Source: UBA8337 sp963932545 (GTDB lineage Bacteria; Pseudomonadota; Alphaproteobacteria; RS24). From it: DNA of 64,000 nucleotides. The stretch covers positions 1 through 64,000 of the forward strand of contig CAWVRH010000014.1 in the NCBI GenBank assembly GCA_963932545.1, written 5' to 3'. Below the pieces are notes generated by a model, which saw only the letters and a program-made list of their open reading frames with translations, did no database searches and was not told the origin of the DNA. Made by a program: the position numbers and the translations under genes. This document shows, piece after piece, positions 7,551 through 16,710 of this stretch (the first letter of the stretch is position 1; each line of letters starts with the position of its first letter).

Positions 7551-8690
7551 ATGTTTAATCCCGTTGTTTCTATAATTGTTCCGTTCTACGCATCCCAATC
7601 AACGCTTGCCAATACTCTCGGTTCGATACAAGACCAAATTCACGAAAATATTGAAGTCATCTGCGTCAATGATGGGTCGCGGGATCATTCGCGTGAAATT
7701 GTGGAAGCGTTCTTAGTTGATAAGCGTTTCAAAATTATTGATCAGAACAACCGAGGCTTAGCCGCTGCGCGGAATGCAGGAATGGCGCAAAGCCAGGGCG
7801 AATACCTTATCTTCATTGACAGCGATGATGTTGTACTACCCTCGCATGTAAGCGATTTGGTGGCGTGTAGCCAAAACGGTAAACGGGATGTGTGTGTAGC
7901 GCCGCATTTCTTAATGTCGACAGATGGCGAAATAATTCAGAGGGCAGGCATGCGTGCGGATGCCTCCACATATGCTTCTCTCGCCACCACTGGCGAGCAA
8001 CCCAATATGGCATGTAGCAAACTTTACCGAAGAGCCTTTCTCGAACAGCATGCCATTTTGTTTCCGAAAAAGAGAATTATCCACGAAGACTTAGATTTCA
8101 CTATTTTGGCTCTGCTTCTGGCCAATGAGATAGGGCTTGCGCAACGCCCTAGCTACTTATGGTTGGCAAATGACGGGAGCTTATCAAGACATTTTGGTAA
8201 GGCTCATATTGATTCCATGCAGTATTTATTGAAAGGCTTATTCTCGAGAGCTCTATCGAAGCATCTGACGCCTGAACAGCTTACCTCTCGCAAACTTTTC
8301 TATTGGATTCATTTATTTGGCAAAATAAATATTTACGGTATTGCGGACGAGACAGAGGATTACTTGTGCGGTCTCCTGCGGAAAAATATATATATGCAAA
8401 TTGGTTTGTCTGAGTTGCAAACCACGGATCATAGAGTAAGAAAACAGTTTAGGGATTTGGTGTCCGTATCCTCAGCTTCGAAAGCGAAAAAAACGAGAAG
8501 GCTTCTTATCTCTGACAGTATTTTGTCCGCGCCTTCTGGCACGAACATGACTTTTGCCTCCCTGTTCGTAAAGGTTCTAAATCATACAGTCTTTAGAAAA
8601 AATCCCCGAAACTTTCCGCCGAACGTAACATTTGCTTTTTTACTATATTTAACCGTCATGAAGACGGTTCGTTTTGTGCGGGGATCCTAA
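7551..8690 (+). CDS. GT2 family glycosyltransferase (WcaA/EpsJ-like)
   Basis: This is a 379-residue transferase with VSIIVPFY at the N-terminus, VNDGSRDHS for nucleotide binding, NRGLAAARNAG and the DXD motif FIDSDD, then an EDLDF segment as the likely catalytic base region. The N-terminal 200 residues are a standard GT-A domain. The C-terminal 180 residues are less conserved and contain a mixed helical region. The ATG at 7551 gives the normal family N-terminus; a TTG 18 bases earlier is a weaker alternative. This gene starts the transcript that continues with a GT42/DUF115-like protein and galE. It is visibly AT-rich. Confidence 0.87.
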   Translation: MFNPVVSIIVPFYASQSTLANTLGSIQDQIHENIEVICVNDGSRDHSREIVEAFLVDKRFKIIDQNNRGLAAARNAGMAQSQGEYLIFIDSDDVVLPSHVSDLVACSQNGKRDVCVAPHFLMSTDGEIIQRAGMRADASTYASLATTGEQPNMACSKLYRRAFLEQHAILFPKKRIIHEDLDFTILALLLANEIGLAQRPSYLWLANDGSLSRHFGKAHIDSMQYLLKGLFSRALSKHLTPEQLTSRKLFYWIHLFGKINIYGIADETEDYLCGLLRKNIYMQIGLSELQTTDHRVRKQFRDLVSVSSASKAKKTRRLLISDSILSAPSGTNMTFASLFVKVLNHTVFRKNPRNFPPNVTFAFLLYLTVMKTVRFVRGS

Positions 8691-8691
8691 T

Positions 8692-9453
8692 ATGAAATAT
8701 TCAAAGGTTATATCCGCTATCCAACCAGAAGAACGCGCGAGGTTGCACGAGCTTAAAAATAAATATCAAGGGGAGCGGTGCTTTATCGTGGGCAACGGTC
8801 CGAGCTTAAACGCGCATAATTTAGATCTCCTGAAGAACGAATACAGTTTTGGGGTGAACTCAATTTTCCTTAAAACCAAAGACACAGGGTTTCGGCCTAG
8901 TTTTTACACAGTGGAAGATGGCCATGTTGTAGATGACAATTTGGAAGCCATTCGCGATTACGATGTCGACCACAAGTTTATACTGGCACATTACCGCGAT
9001 AAATTTCCCGGGGCAGAAGATATTTTATGGCTGTCGGCAGACCTTGGGTTTTATCGTGATAGCCATCCTTTTGGGGGCACTGCCAGGTTTTCTCGCGACG
9101 CCGCTCATGTGGTATATGCAGGTCAATCTGTCACCCATATAAACCTTCAGATTGCTTTTTACCTTGGGTTCTCCGAAGTTTATCTGATTGGCATGGATTT
9201 TCATTATGACAAGCCTGAAAGCGTGATCACTCAGGGCCTTACATGGATATCGACCGAAGATGACCCAAATCATTTTGACCCTAGTTATTTTGGTGCGGGC
9301 AAAAAATGGCACGATCCACAGCTCGACAAAGTGGCGTTAAACTATCAATTGGCGCGACGGGTTTTTGAAAGAAACGGCCGCAAAATTTTTAATGCAACCC
9401 ATGGTGGAAAGTTGGAGATTTTCGAGCGCGCAGATTATGATGCCTTGTTCTGA
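8692..9453 (+). CDS. GT42/DUF115-like putative glycosyltransferase (copy 2)
   Basis: A paralogue of the gene at 333. It has GNGPSLN at residues 34-40, a long Rossmann-like middle, GFSEVYLIGMDF (159-170) and DPNHFDPSYFG (191-201). The conserved Asp in GMDF and the HFD motif are shared by both copies, which suggests a common active site. The likely role is sugar transfer in the cytoplasm from an activated (possibly CMP-) sugar. A DUF115-type pyrophosphokinase or methyltransferase-like role cannot be excluded. The ATG at 8692 follows the preceding stop immediately and has GGGGAT upstream. The gene is followed 20 bases later by galE. Confidence 0.72.
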   Translation: MKYSKVISAIQPEERARLHELKNKYQGERCFIVGNGPSLNAHNLDLLKNEYSFGVNSIFLKTKDTGFRPSFYTVEDGHVVDDNLEAIRDYDVDHKFILAHYRDKFPGAEDILWLSADLGFYRDSHPFGGTARFSRDAAHVVYAGQSVTHINLQIAFYLGFSEVYLIGMDFHYDKPESVITQGLTWISTEDDPNHFDPSYFGAGKKWHDPQLDKVALNYQLARRVFERNGRKIFNATHGGKLEIFERADYDALF

Positions 9454-9473
9454 TCTCTAAGCCGGAGTTTGAA

Positions 9474-10499
9474 ATGCAGAAATCACGCAAAGTCCTCATT
9501 ACGGGCGGACTTGGGTATATTGGGAGCCATGTTGCCGCTCAACTTGTGGAGCATGGCTTCGACGTGTGCATTGTCGATGATATGTCAAATGCTGTAGATC
9601 ATGCACATTCTCAGCTCGAAAAATTATGTGGTCGTGACATTGCGTTAGATATCGTGAGCGTGACGGATTACGTTGCCCTCGAAAAGGCCTTCGAACGACA
9701 AAAGCCCGACGAAGTCATCCATTGTGCTGGTTTAAAATCTATTTCAGACAGCTGGAAAAATCCACTTGAGTATTATCGTGTCAATGTAACGGGTACGGTG
9801 AATGTCTTACGGGCGATGGACCACATTGGCTGTGAAACTATTATTTTCTCCTCTAGCGCCACAGTTTATGGCAGCCCTGATTATTTGCCGGTAGATGAAA
9901 ACCACTCCATCGGGGCTGTGAATCCTTATGGGCGAAGCAAGCACATGGCTGAGGAACTAATTATAGATTGGCAACGGGCCCAAGAAACCAATGCGGGTAC
10001 TGGGCTGGCTGTCATCTTGCGCTATTACAACCCTGTGGGTGCGCATGACAGCTTGCTGATTGGCGAAAACCCCCGTGGGGCGGCGAATAATTTATTCCCA
10101 GTTATTTGCGAAGTGGTTAACGGACATAGAGATACTTTGGATATTTTTGGCGACGATTACCCAACGCAGGATGGCTCGGGTGAGCGTGATTATATTCATG
10201 TGATGGATTTAAGTTTAGCTCATGTTAAATGTCTGGGTAGTTTTACAAAACCGAGGCACGTGGTGTTAAATATCGGTACGGGCGTATCAACTTCTGTGAC
10301 AGAAATTATACGCATGTTTGAGACTGAGAAGCAGACCACCCTGCCAACGCGTGTGATGCCGCGCCGGGATGGCGATGTAGCAATTATATTGGCGGACAAT
10401 GACAAATCCACGAAAGCACTTGGGCAATATGTTTTTCATGATTTGCAATCAGCTATTGCTTCAAGTTTGGCTTTCGCGTCTCTGCCTTCGGGCTCTTAA
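9474..10499 (+). CDS. galE: UDP-glucose/UDP-N-acetylglucosamine 4-epimerase
   Basis: The extended SDR enzyme (341 residues) shows TGGLGYIGSH at the N-terminus. The catalytic Ser/Thr is in SSSATVYGSP, the YxxxK motif in NPYGRSKHMAEE, and the GalE-typical LRYYNPVGAH and DGSGERDYIHVMD segments are present. It interconverts UDP-glucose and UDP-galactose (or the N-acetyl forms) in the cytoplasm and would supply galactose-type residues to the glycan. Length is normal for the family. A CGGAG site precedes the ATG. It is the last gene of the transcript beginning at 7551, with about 120 bases before the next gene. Confidence 0.92.
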   Translation: MQKSRKVLITGGLGYIGSHVAAQLVEHGFDVCIVDDMSNAVDHAHSQLEKLCGRDIALDIVSVTDYVALEKAFERQKPDEVIHCAGLKSISDSWKNPLEYYRVNVTGTVNVLRAMDHIGCETIIFSSSATVYGSPDYLPVDENHSIGAVNPYGRSKHMAEELIIDWQRAQETNAGTGLAVILRYYNPVGAHDSLLIGENPRGAANNLFPVICEVVNGHRDTLDIFGDDYPTQDGSGERDYIHVMDLSLAHVKCLGSFTKPRHVVLNIGTGVSTSVTEIIRMFETEKQTTLPTRVMPRRDGDVAIILADNDKSTKALGQYVFHDLQSAIASSLAFASLPSGS

Positions 10500-10620
10500 T
10501 ACAGTTTGCATGAATGTGGTGTTGAAAATTCACACTCAGTCTCGCCATGCTGAGTTTCAATTGGTTTTTAGCGGCCTAGGCCGACAGTTAGTGATAAGTA
10601 GAGAGTAAGAGATTAGAAAT

Positions 10621-12225
10621 ATGGTTAACTATGTGAAATACATCCTTGCGCATCGCGACTTTATTCCGTTCAGTCTTGTCTTATTGACGTCTGTTTACGC
10701 GCTTTCACTGGCCACCCAAATGCCCTTCTCGCTATATTATGTGAGCACTGATTACTTTACCGTGGCGAATAATTTTTTGAGCTCTCACCCCCCGGTTCCC
10801 GCTGAGAATACAGCGCAGCTTAGACCGCTTGGGTACCCGCTGTTTTTGCACATTCTCTCCTTCGGCAGCCTTAGTATTTCAGCTATCGCTTGGGGTCAGC
10901 TGGCGGTCGCGTTTCTCTCGCCTCTAATCGGGTATTTTGTGCTTCGCAAAGCTGAGATGAGTGGATGGAAAGCGGCAGCCTATATTTTGCCAATCATTAT
11001 AAGTTTTGGTTTTTATGCCAGCGCCCGATCCATCATGGGGGAACAATTATATTCGTTATTGGTCTTGGGCATGTTCTTGGCGGCGGCTACCTGGCTCATC
11101 ACCAAAAGCCGACTGGCTATGACTTATATGCTTTTGTTTTGGTTTTTTTCCTGTCTAACGAAAACGACGGCCCTTCCTTTATTATTGGCAGTGGTCTTCC
11201 TATATCCTTTTACTTCGTGGTTGAAGCGCGCTCAGGCAACGGCCGTGACGCTTGTCTTTATCCTGTCGGTGCTTGTCGGACTGGCGGCTCTTCATCGTTC
11301 GATCATCCCTGATTATACATCCGGAGTAGGGATTTTCGCGATGATGAACCCAGTTGTCACGAGCCGAGAAAAAGAGGCGTGGGTTTTCAAAACGTCGGAT
11401 GGGCCCGCTACGCGAAAACTACTAACCATGCTTTCTGATTATGAGCAAACCAAAAGAGGAGAAAAAACCGTTGCTCGTCAGCGCGAGCGTATGCAGGTGA
11501 AACCAAGTTTCTTTGAGCCAAGTATTTGCAAAAAAGATAGGGTTGCTGTGCCCTCATGCCTACTTGAGATGCCAACTTTGGAATCTTATTGGCAGGTAAA
11601 ATGGTTGGCCATTCGCCAGCTCGGTATCGCTGAAGCAGATGCTTTTCTAACGTCAGTTGTTGCCGAGCAACTCGTGCAGAAGCCCGGAATGTTTTTAAGG
11701 TTTTGGCTTCGCAACAGTGCTTATTTTCTGGCCGGAGGGAATATGCACTATTCCTATAAACCCGCCCCGCAGCCGACAATGAATCCAAAAAATGATTTTA
11801 ACGTGGCTTTCGTCCCAAACATTAAAAAAGGTATTATAGGTTCTTTCCAGCCATCTTTAGCTGACAATCTCGCTAGCTTGAATACGGGTACTTCCGTGAA
11901 AAGCGTTAGACAAATGAATCGCTATGTTTCCCCGCTTTGGCGAGGACTGTTTCATGTTAATTTGCTGGTTCTGGCTTTTGGTAGTTTGATCGCGATACGG
12001 TATTTGTTCCTCGGCTCTAAGTTAACCGTTGAAACGGCATATATTATGCTGGCAGCGGTGTTTTTCATTTATCACGCCTTCGCGGTGTCTGCGCTCCACC
12101 CGCCTTTGGGAAGATATGTTTCCCCCCTTCTTCCCGTGGCTCTATTTGGCATCACGGCAACGGGCCTGATCGGCTTAGATATTTTGAAGACATATTTTTT
12201 CTCTATGCGAAAAAGATTTCTTTAA
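10621..12225 (+). CDS. Multi-spanning GT-C-like membrane protein (possible polyprenol-sugar glycosyltransferase)
   Basis: The 534-residue protein has roughly ten hydrophobic segments and a large soluble part (about residues 250-400) between membrane blocks. Near the N-terminus it shows YYVSTDYFTVANN, which may supply the periplasmic acidic residue of GT-C enzymes, and LRPLGYPLFLHI, a pattern seen in GT39/GT83-like transferases. Such proteins move a sugar from polyprenyl phosphate on the outer face of the inner membrane. No closer family was recognised. Upstream lie about 120 bases with no convincing promoter. It faces the next gene tail to tail. Confidence 0.6.
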   Translation: MVNYVKYILAHRDFIPFSLVLLTSVYALSLATQMPFSLYYVSTDYFTVANNFLSSHPPVPAENTAQLRPLGYPLFLHILSFGSLSISAIAWGQLAVAFLSPLIGYFVLRKAEMSGWKAAAYILPIIISFGFYASARSIMGEQLYSLLVLGMFLAAATWLITKSRLAMTYMLLFWFFSCLTKTTALPLLLAVVFLYPFTSWLKRAQATAVTLVFILSVLVGLAALHRSIIPDYTSGVGIFAMMNPVVTSREKEAWVFKTSDGPATRKLLTMLSDYEQTKRGEKTVARQRERMQVKPSFFEPSICKKDRVAVPSCLLEMPTLESYWQVKWLAIRQLGIAEADAFLTSVVAEQLVQKPGMFLRFWLRNSAYFLAGGNMHYSYKPAPQPTMNPKNDFNVAFVPNIKKGIIGSFQPSLADNLASLNTGTSVKSVRQMNRYVSPLWRGLFHVNLLVLAFGSLIAIRYLFLGSKLTVETAYIMLAAVFFIYHAFAVSALHPPLGRYVSPLLPVALFGITATGLIGLDILKTYFFSMRKRFL

Positions 12226-12296
12226 TCGGCGTACGATTGTCGGATCGCCCTGCCGCCGCCGCGGTCTTGGGGGCTATATTTGCACCGCTCTCAAAA

Positions 12297-13814
12297 TTAT
12301 TGGGGTGCCAATAAAAAATCCGCTAAAATATAGTCATCATATAAATAAATGCGGGTCGCAGTTTGAGAGCAGGTTAAAATATCTCTAAAGCCAGGAAGGG
12401 CGGATAAGGGGTCCGGCAAAAAGCGATAATGGCCATTGTCGCTATTTTGCAGAGCGAAGTTTATTTCCCTCGTGAATTGATTTAGCTGCGTATCTACCAT
12501 CCACGGATGGGGTTCAGGCGCACCGTTTCGTAATGTTGTTTTGATTAGGGTTCGAGTTTTTAGCAGCTGGTTGACGGGTTCTGCGTCCCAATGCCCGGCC
12601 AATCCTTTTTTCAAAACCCCTTGTTCGATAAGGGGTTTCAAACAGGCTGCTACGTTTTCTTCCCGGCTGGCTTTATGGGTGAAGGAATAATCGTGGCCTA
12701 TGGCGAGACTTGTCGTATAGGCAAAAAGCGCGAGCAAGGCATACCGCTTAAACCTATGCGAGCAGCTGGCTGCAAAACACGCTGCCAGAAAAATGGCAAA
12801 GCCGAAGTGTCGTAAGTTCCATCCCCGAAACGCTCCATTTAAAAGGGTGCCTATGAAGCAGAAAAGCAGAGAGGCGGAGATTAGAAAAACAGTTTGATTT
12901 TTTCGAAAGACAATCATGTTGGCGATGAGCCCGATGGAGATAATTGTGAGAGCCAATTTGGCTCCCGAAGCTTGGGAAACCGATTTGAGGATAAAAAGTC
13001 GCCAAGTTTCAAGCGTGGGCAGTATATGCAAAAAGCCAATCTGGGTTCGCTGGAGGCTTTCCAAATGTCCGAAAAATAGGTTTGGTAGGAAAGAAAAGCC
13101 GCACAAAATGCCGATCATCACAAGGTTGCGAACATCCATGGGTGTTATTTTTTTGGCTATATAACAGCGATAGGCAATGAGGGCGATCGCAGGCGCCGCG
13201 GCACTTGCGATAACTAATTTAGAAGAGAAAAAACCTGCTGCGCAGGCTAAAAATAATAATATTTTAAGGGCGGGGCGAAGGGATCCAAAAATAAGGCAAA
13301 TAAACAGGGCGGCAGTAAGGTAAGTTCCGATGTGATCATTTACGCCATCGAGCCAGAAGTAGCTTTTATCGCTTATGCTTGTGAAGGCAATGACGGTGAA
13401 AAATAGAGTGATCAGAGTGGCCCGAGAGGCGAAGGGCTCCATTGCTTTGGCCGAGGTTTTTGTTGCGAAGGTTTCAAATACACGCGGCAGTAAGCACGCA
13501 CCAGTCCATATAAAGGCGGCGAGAAACAAGATATTTGCCATGCCCATAATCTGCCAAGCTGCAGTATTTGGGAACAGATATATAAGAAACGCGAAAGTTA
13601 AGACTTCAGGGAAATAGCCATGCCCAGGTGGGGGCGCAAATGTGAAGAAACTATTTGGGTTTTCCAAAAACTGCGCGGCCATAAATAAAAAACTATATGC
13701 ATCGCCAGCTCTACCTCTTTGCCCAAAATAAATGGCCTCAAGAGACGCCCCCAACAACACAAAAGCAGCTATAAGCAAACAGCTTGCAAGGGTGGGACTC
13801 CAATTTTTAAACAT
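12297..13814 (-). CDS. Hypothetical multi-spanning membrane protein, GT-C-like
   Basis: The only minus-strand gene in the left 14 kb encodes 505 residues with about ten to eleven transmembrane segments. It ends in a soluble C-terminal stretch of about 110 residues beginning near SREENVAACLKPLIEQG. The first loop after helix 1 carries RGRAGDAYSF, which could hold a catalytic Asp as in GT-C transferases, but this is weak. No characterised family was recognised. A short stem (TTATTGG/CCAATAA at 12297-12314) followed by T residues may end its transcript. It diverges from the gene at 14036 across a 221-base gap. AT-rich codon use matches its left neighbours. Confidence 0.6.
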   Translation of the reverse strand: MFKNWSPTLASCLLIAAFVLLGASLEAIYFGQRGRAGDAYSFLFMAAQFLENPNSFFTFAPPPGHGYFPEVLTFAFLIYLFPNTAAWQIMGMANILFLAAFIWTGACLLPRVFETFATKTSAKAMEPFASRATLITLFFTVIAFTSISDKSYFWLDGVNDHIGTYLTAALFICLIFGSLRPALKILLFLACAAGFFSSKLVIASAAAPAIALIAYRCYIAKKITPMDVRNLVMIGILCGFSFLPNLFFGHLESLQRTQIGFLHILPTLETWRLFILKSVSQASGAKLALTIISIGLIANMIVFRKNQTVFLISASLLFCFIGTLLNGAFRGWNLRHFGFAIFLAACFAASCSHRFKRYALLALFAYTTSLAIGHDYSFTHKASREENVAACLKPLIEQGVLKKGLAGHWDAEPVNQLLKTRTLIKTTLRNGAPEPHPWMVDTQLNQFTREINFALQNSDNGHYRFLPDPLSALPGFRDILTCSQTATRIYLYDDYILADFLLAPQ

Positions 13815-13929
13815 TACTAACGCTTCTTTTACAACTGATACACTGCTTTCTTGGTTAAGCTAATTTTGCGGCATGAGCTAGCTTAAAGCCGTCCTATGGC
13901 CTGGTTCTGGCACGGTAATGAATATGCTG

Positions 13930-13958
13930 TTGGCACTATTTTTCAATTATTCTATAAC
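13930..13958 (+). promoter_or_regulatory. Candidate sigma-70 promoter TTGGCA-N17-TATAAC
   Basis: TTGGCA and TATAAC are spaced by 17 bases in the 221-base divergent gap before the gene at 14036. The likely leader is about 70 bases. This is one of the two best promoter matches in the window and probably drives the small membrane protein. It may also serve the operon starting at 14706 by read-through. Confidence 0.55.
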
Positions 13959-14035
13959 TGAGCTATTGTCGTGCGAGCTACCCATTTTGGTACCTTTGCA
14001 ACGAGCCTGTTAAGCACACCTTCAAAGGATGCATT

Positions 14036-14566
14036 TTGTCTATATTTGAAAAAATCTTCTTTAGCGGGCTCTTTATAGCCGTCCAAGTGTTTGTATGGGC
14101 CGCGCTAATGGCACTCAAGCCAGCTATTCTTGGCACGGGCGTCGTGTTTTATGACGGTATATTGGTGGCGCTGCTGACAACATTCTTGGGTGGCCTGGCG
14201 CTTTGGGTTCTTAAAAAGCCACTGGATTTATTCGTGCGCCTTCTGCTGCTAAGCAACAGCCTGGTCATTATAATGCTCTTTTTAGTTCTGGGACCTGTGG
14301 CCATTGAGAGATCTTTAAGCCTGTTTCTGCTGAGCGAAGTGAGATCACGCGGCGGGCAAGTGAGTGAAATACAATTTGAAAGCCTTGTTTCACATGAGTA
14401 TCCGCAAAAAATGCAAGTCAGTGAGCAGCGAATTCGCGAACAGATTGCCAGTGGTAATTTAGAGAAAATGTTGGATGGGAACCTGCGGATTACCGATGGC
14501 GGATATCGGGTTTTGGCTATCACCGGATGGGTTCGGCGTATTTTTGGGCTACGCAGGCTGGACTGA
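14036..14566 (+). CDS. Small two-to-three-span membrane protein with cytoplasmic helical tail
   Basis: The 176-residue protein has two or three hydrophobic N-terminal helices within residues 1-105. A charged C-terminal part of about 70 residues follows (from SEVRSRGGQVSE), with spacing suggestive of a small winged-helix fold, ending in an ITDGGYRVLA strand-turn. No known family was recognised. The start is a TTG: AAAGGA lies six bases upstream, and the nearby ATG at 14029 stops after six codons in another frame. It stands between the divergent promoter and the nucleotidyltransferase operon, so it may belong to that system, for example as an accessory or sensor protein. This is inference. Confidence 0.6.
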   Translation: MSIFEKIFFSGLFIAVQVFVWAALMALKPAILGTGVVFYDGILVALLTTFLGGLALWVLKKPLDLFVRLLLLSNSLVIIMLFLVLGPVAIERSLSLFLLSEVRSRGGQVSEIQFESLVSHEYPQKMQVSEQRIREQIASGNLEKMLDGNLRITDGGYRVLAITGWVRRIFGLRRLD

Positions 14567-14705
14567 AAATCATGAGCCGTATAGATTTTAAAAATCAAAG
14601 CGACGTTCAGCGCTCGCAAAGTTTTTCCTTTCGCCCTAGTGTCAAATTTATGGAATTCAGGCTACTTATTAGCCATTGAGTAGGGCCAACGGGAGTTTTT
14701 CGTTC

Positions 14706-16301
14706 ATGCAAGTCATCATTCCAATGTCTGGGTTTGGAGAGCGGTTTCGCCGCGTTGGGTATCAAGTGCCCAAGCCGCTTATTGAAATCGAAAGCAAACC
14801 GATTATCGCCCATGTCGTGGATATGTTTCCCGGCGAGACTGATTTCATATTCATCTGCAATCAAGACCATTTGGATGATCCTGACTTTCATATGCGAGAT
14901 ATTTTGGAAGATTTATGCCCGACGGCTCGCATTGTTGGTATTGCGCCGCATAAATTGGGCCCTATTCATGCGGTTCAGCAGGTGGTTGACTTGGTGTCTG
15001 ATAGTGAGCCCACAATCGTGAATTATTGCGATTTCACCTGCTATTGGGATTATTCGGCCTTCAAAAAAAGCATGCAGGAAACCGGTTGTGATGGCGCCGT
15101 GCCTGCCTATCGCGGGTTTCATCCGCATACATTGGGGTCGACCAATTATGCTTATATGCGCGAAGAAAATATGCGGATGCTCGACATTAAAGAGAAAGAA
15201 CCGTTTACCGATAATCGCATGCAAGAGTTCGCCTCTAGCGGCACCTATTATTTTAAATCTGGCGCGGTGATGAAACAGGCCTTGGCAGATTGTGTGGCAC
15301 AAGACTTGTCTATCAACGGCGAGTTTTATGTCAGCCTCGCCTATAAGCCGATGTTGGAAGCCGGCGCCGACATTCGCGTTTATGAGCTAGACCATTTCAT
15401 GCAATGGGGCACGCCAGAAGATGTAGCTGAATATAACGGTTGGTCGGATGTGTTTCATCATTTCACCAAACCCGCCCCGACGCCCGAAGCGGGCGATAAT
15501 CATGCCGTAATTATTCCGATGGCGGGGCTGGGCCAACGCTTTGCCGATGCAGGCTACACAACCATCAAGCCTCTAATCGAGGTCAAGCATCAGCCGATGG
15601 TTCTTTCGGCGGTTTATGACTTGCCGCCGGCCGAGCATCATGTGTTTGTCTTGCGCGGGGATATGCCGGGTTTAGACGATATTTTGCAGACTTTGAAAAC
15701 TCGGTTTCCTCAAGCGATTCTCGAAATCCTGCCCGCGCTGACCGATGGGCAAGCGCTGACGTGTTTGGCAGGTCTCGACGCGCTGGAGCGCGAACGGCCA
15801 GACTTTGACGGCACGGTCACCTTTGGAGCCTGCGATAATGGTGCGATTTATGACACGGAAAAATTCGCTCAATGGCAAGCCCAAGGCGGCGAGCTTTTGG
15901 TATGGGGCGCGCGCGGTGTAACCAATGCGGTGCGCCATCCTAAAATGTTTGGCTGGATCGATGTGCACGACGAACAGATTGTCAATGTCTCGGTCAAACA
16001 GCCTTTGGACAACCCGCAACACGACCCGATTATTACCGGCACGGTTACTTTCCGCTCCGGGGCTTTGTTTCGCCGCTGTGTCGAAAGCCTGCTGGCTCGC
16101 GAGGGGCGGGTGAACGGCGAGTATTATCTCGATAGTTGCGTGAACGATGCCCTGACGTTGGGGCTGGCGTGTGAACTGTTTGAAAATCAACATTATATTT
16201 CTTGGGGCACGCCCAATGATTTAAAGACTTTCGAATATTGGCAGAGCTGTTTTTCCAAATGGGCTTCGCATTCTTTCCTCGATTTCGAGCCTGCTAAGTA
16301 G
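14706..16301 (+). CDS. Tandem-fused nucleotidyltransferase (two GT-A-like NTP-transferase domains)
   Basis: This 531-residue protein holds two consecutive sugar-1-phosphate nucleotidyltransferase domains, about residues 1-255 and 265-531. Each starts with the loop GxGxRF...KPL (GFGERFRRVGYQVPKPL and GLGQRFADAGYTTIKPL). Each has a metal-site Cys-Asp (NYCDFTCYW and FGACDNGAIY), and each ends with a WGTP(E/N)D(V/L) motif. Both copies therefore look able to act. The usual family is a single domain of 230-300 residues that joins an NMP to a phosphorylated sugar or polyol. The ATG at 14706 has GGGAG ten bases upstream; an in-frame TTG at 14676 is less likely. It opens a tightly packed operon. Confidence 0.85.
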   Translation: MQVIIPMSGFGERFRRVGYQVPKPLIEIESKPIIAHVVDMFPGETDFIFICNQDHLDDPDFHMRDILEDLCPTARIVGIAPHKLGPIHAVQQVVDLVSDSEPTIVNYCDFTCYWDYSAFKKSMQETGCDGAVPAYRGFHPHTLGSTNYAYMREENMRMLDIKEKEPFTDNRMQEFASSGTYYFKSGAVMKQALADCVAQDLSINGEFYVSLAYKPMLEAGADIRVYELDHFMQWGTPEDVAEYNGWSDVFHHFTKPAPTPEAGDNHAVIIPMAGLGQRFADAGYTTIKPLIEVKHQPMVLSAVYDLPPAEHHVFVLRGDMPGLDDILQTLKTRFPQAILEILPALTDGQALTCLAGLDALERERPDFDGTVTFGACDNGAIYDTEKFAQWQAQGGELLVWGARGVTNAVRHPKMFGWIDVHDEQIVNVSVKQPLDNPQHDPIITGTVTFRSGALFRRCVESLLAREGRVNGEYYLDSCVNDALTLGLACELFENQHYISWGTPNDLKTFEYWQSCFSKWASHSFLDFEPAK

Positions 16302-16709
16302 ATGCTCACAGCTCTTAAAACCCTGCTCAACCGAGAGCGATTGACGTTTCTAGGCGTGGGGATTTCGGCTGTTTTGATTGACTATGGCGTTTACTCTAGC
16401 CTGCAGTCTTTCGCGCAAGGGGCCGTGGATGTGGCCAAAGCCTTAGGGTTTTTAAGTGGCGCAGTGTTTGCCTATTGGGCCAATCAAAAATTCACTTTCG
16501 AGCATGAGGCGGACAATCGCTATTCCCTGTGGCGATTTTGCCTTGTCTATGCGCTCTCTTTATTTGGCAATATTGCGCTGAATAACGTGTCGCTCGGTCT
16601 ATTGGCAGATTTAGCCTATGGGTTCACAATGGCGTTTGTTATCGCGACTGGTTTTTCGGCCGTGTTCAATTATCTCGGCATGAAATTTTTTGTATTTAGG
16701 GCGCATTGA
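16302..16709 (+). CDS. GtrA-like family membrane protein
   Basis: The 135-residue protein has four transmembrane helices and the GtrA signature: FLGVGISAVLIDYGVY at the start, FANQKFTF-like (here WANQKFTFEH) in the middle, and NYLGMKFFVF at the C-terminus. GtrA proteins are thought to flip or handle polyprenyl-phosphate-linked sugars for membrane glycosyltransferases. The ATG directly follows the stop of the preceding gene, and a DPM1-like GT2 follows one base after its own stop. The GtrA-GT2 pair next to a GT-C protein is the classic arrangement for making and using a polyprenyl-phosphate sugar. Confidence 0.88.
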   Translation: MLTALKTLLNRERLTFLGVGISAVLIDYGVYSSLQSFAQGAVDVAKALGFLSGAVFAYWANQKFTFEHEADNRYSLWRFCLVYALSLFGNIALNNVSLGLLADLAYGFTMAFVIATGFSAVFNYLGMKFFVFRAH

Positions 16710-16710
16710 T

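Noticed and set aside
14149..14619. Minus-strand open frame opposite the small membrane protein
   Set aside because: Its composition is that of a reversed hydrophobic gene, it has no start signal, and the plus strand has a promoter and ribosome site.
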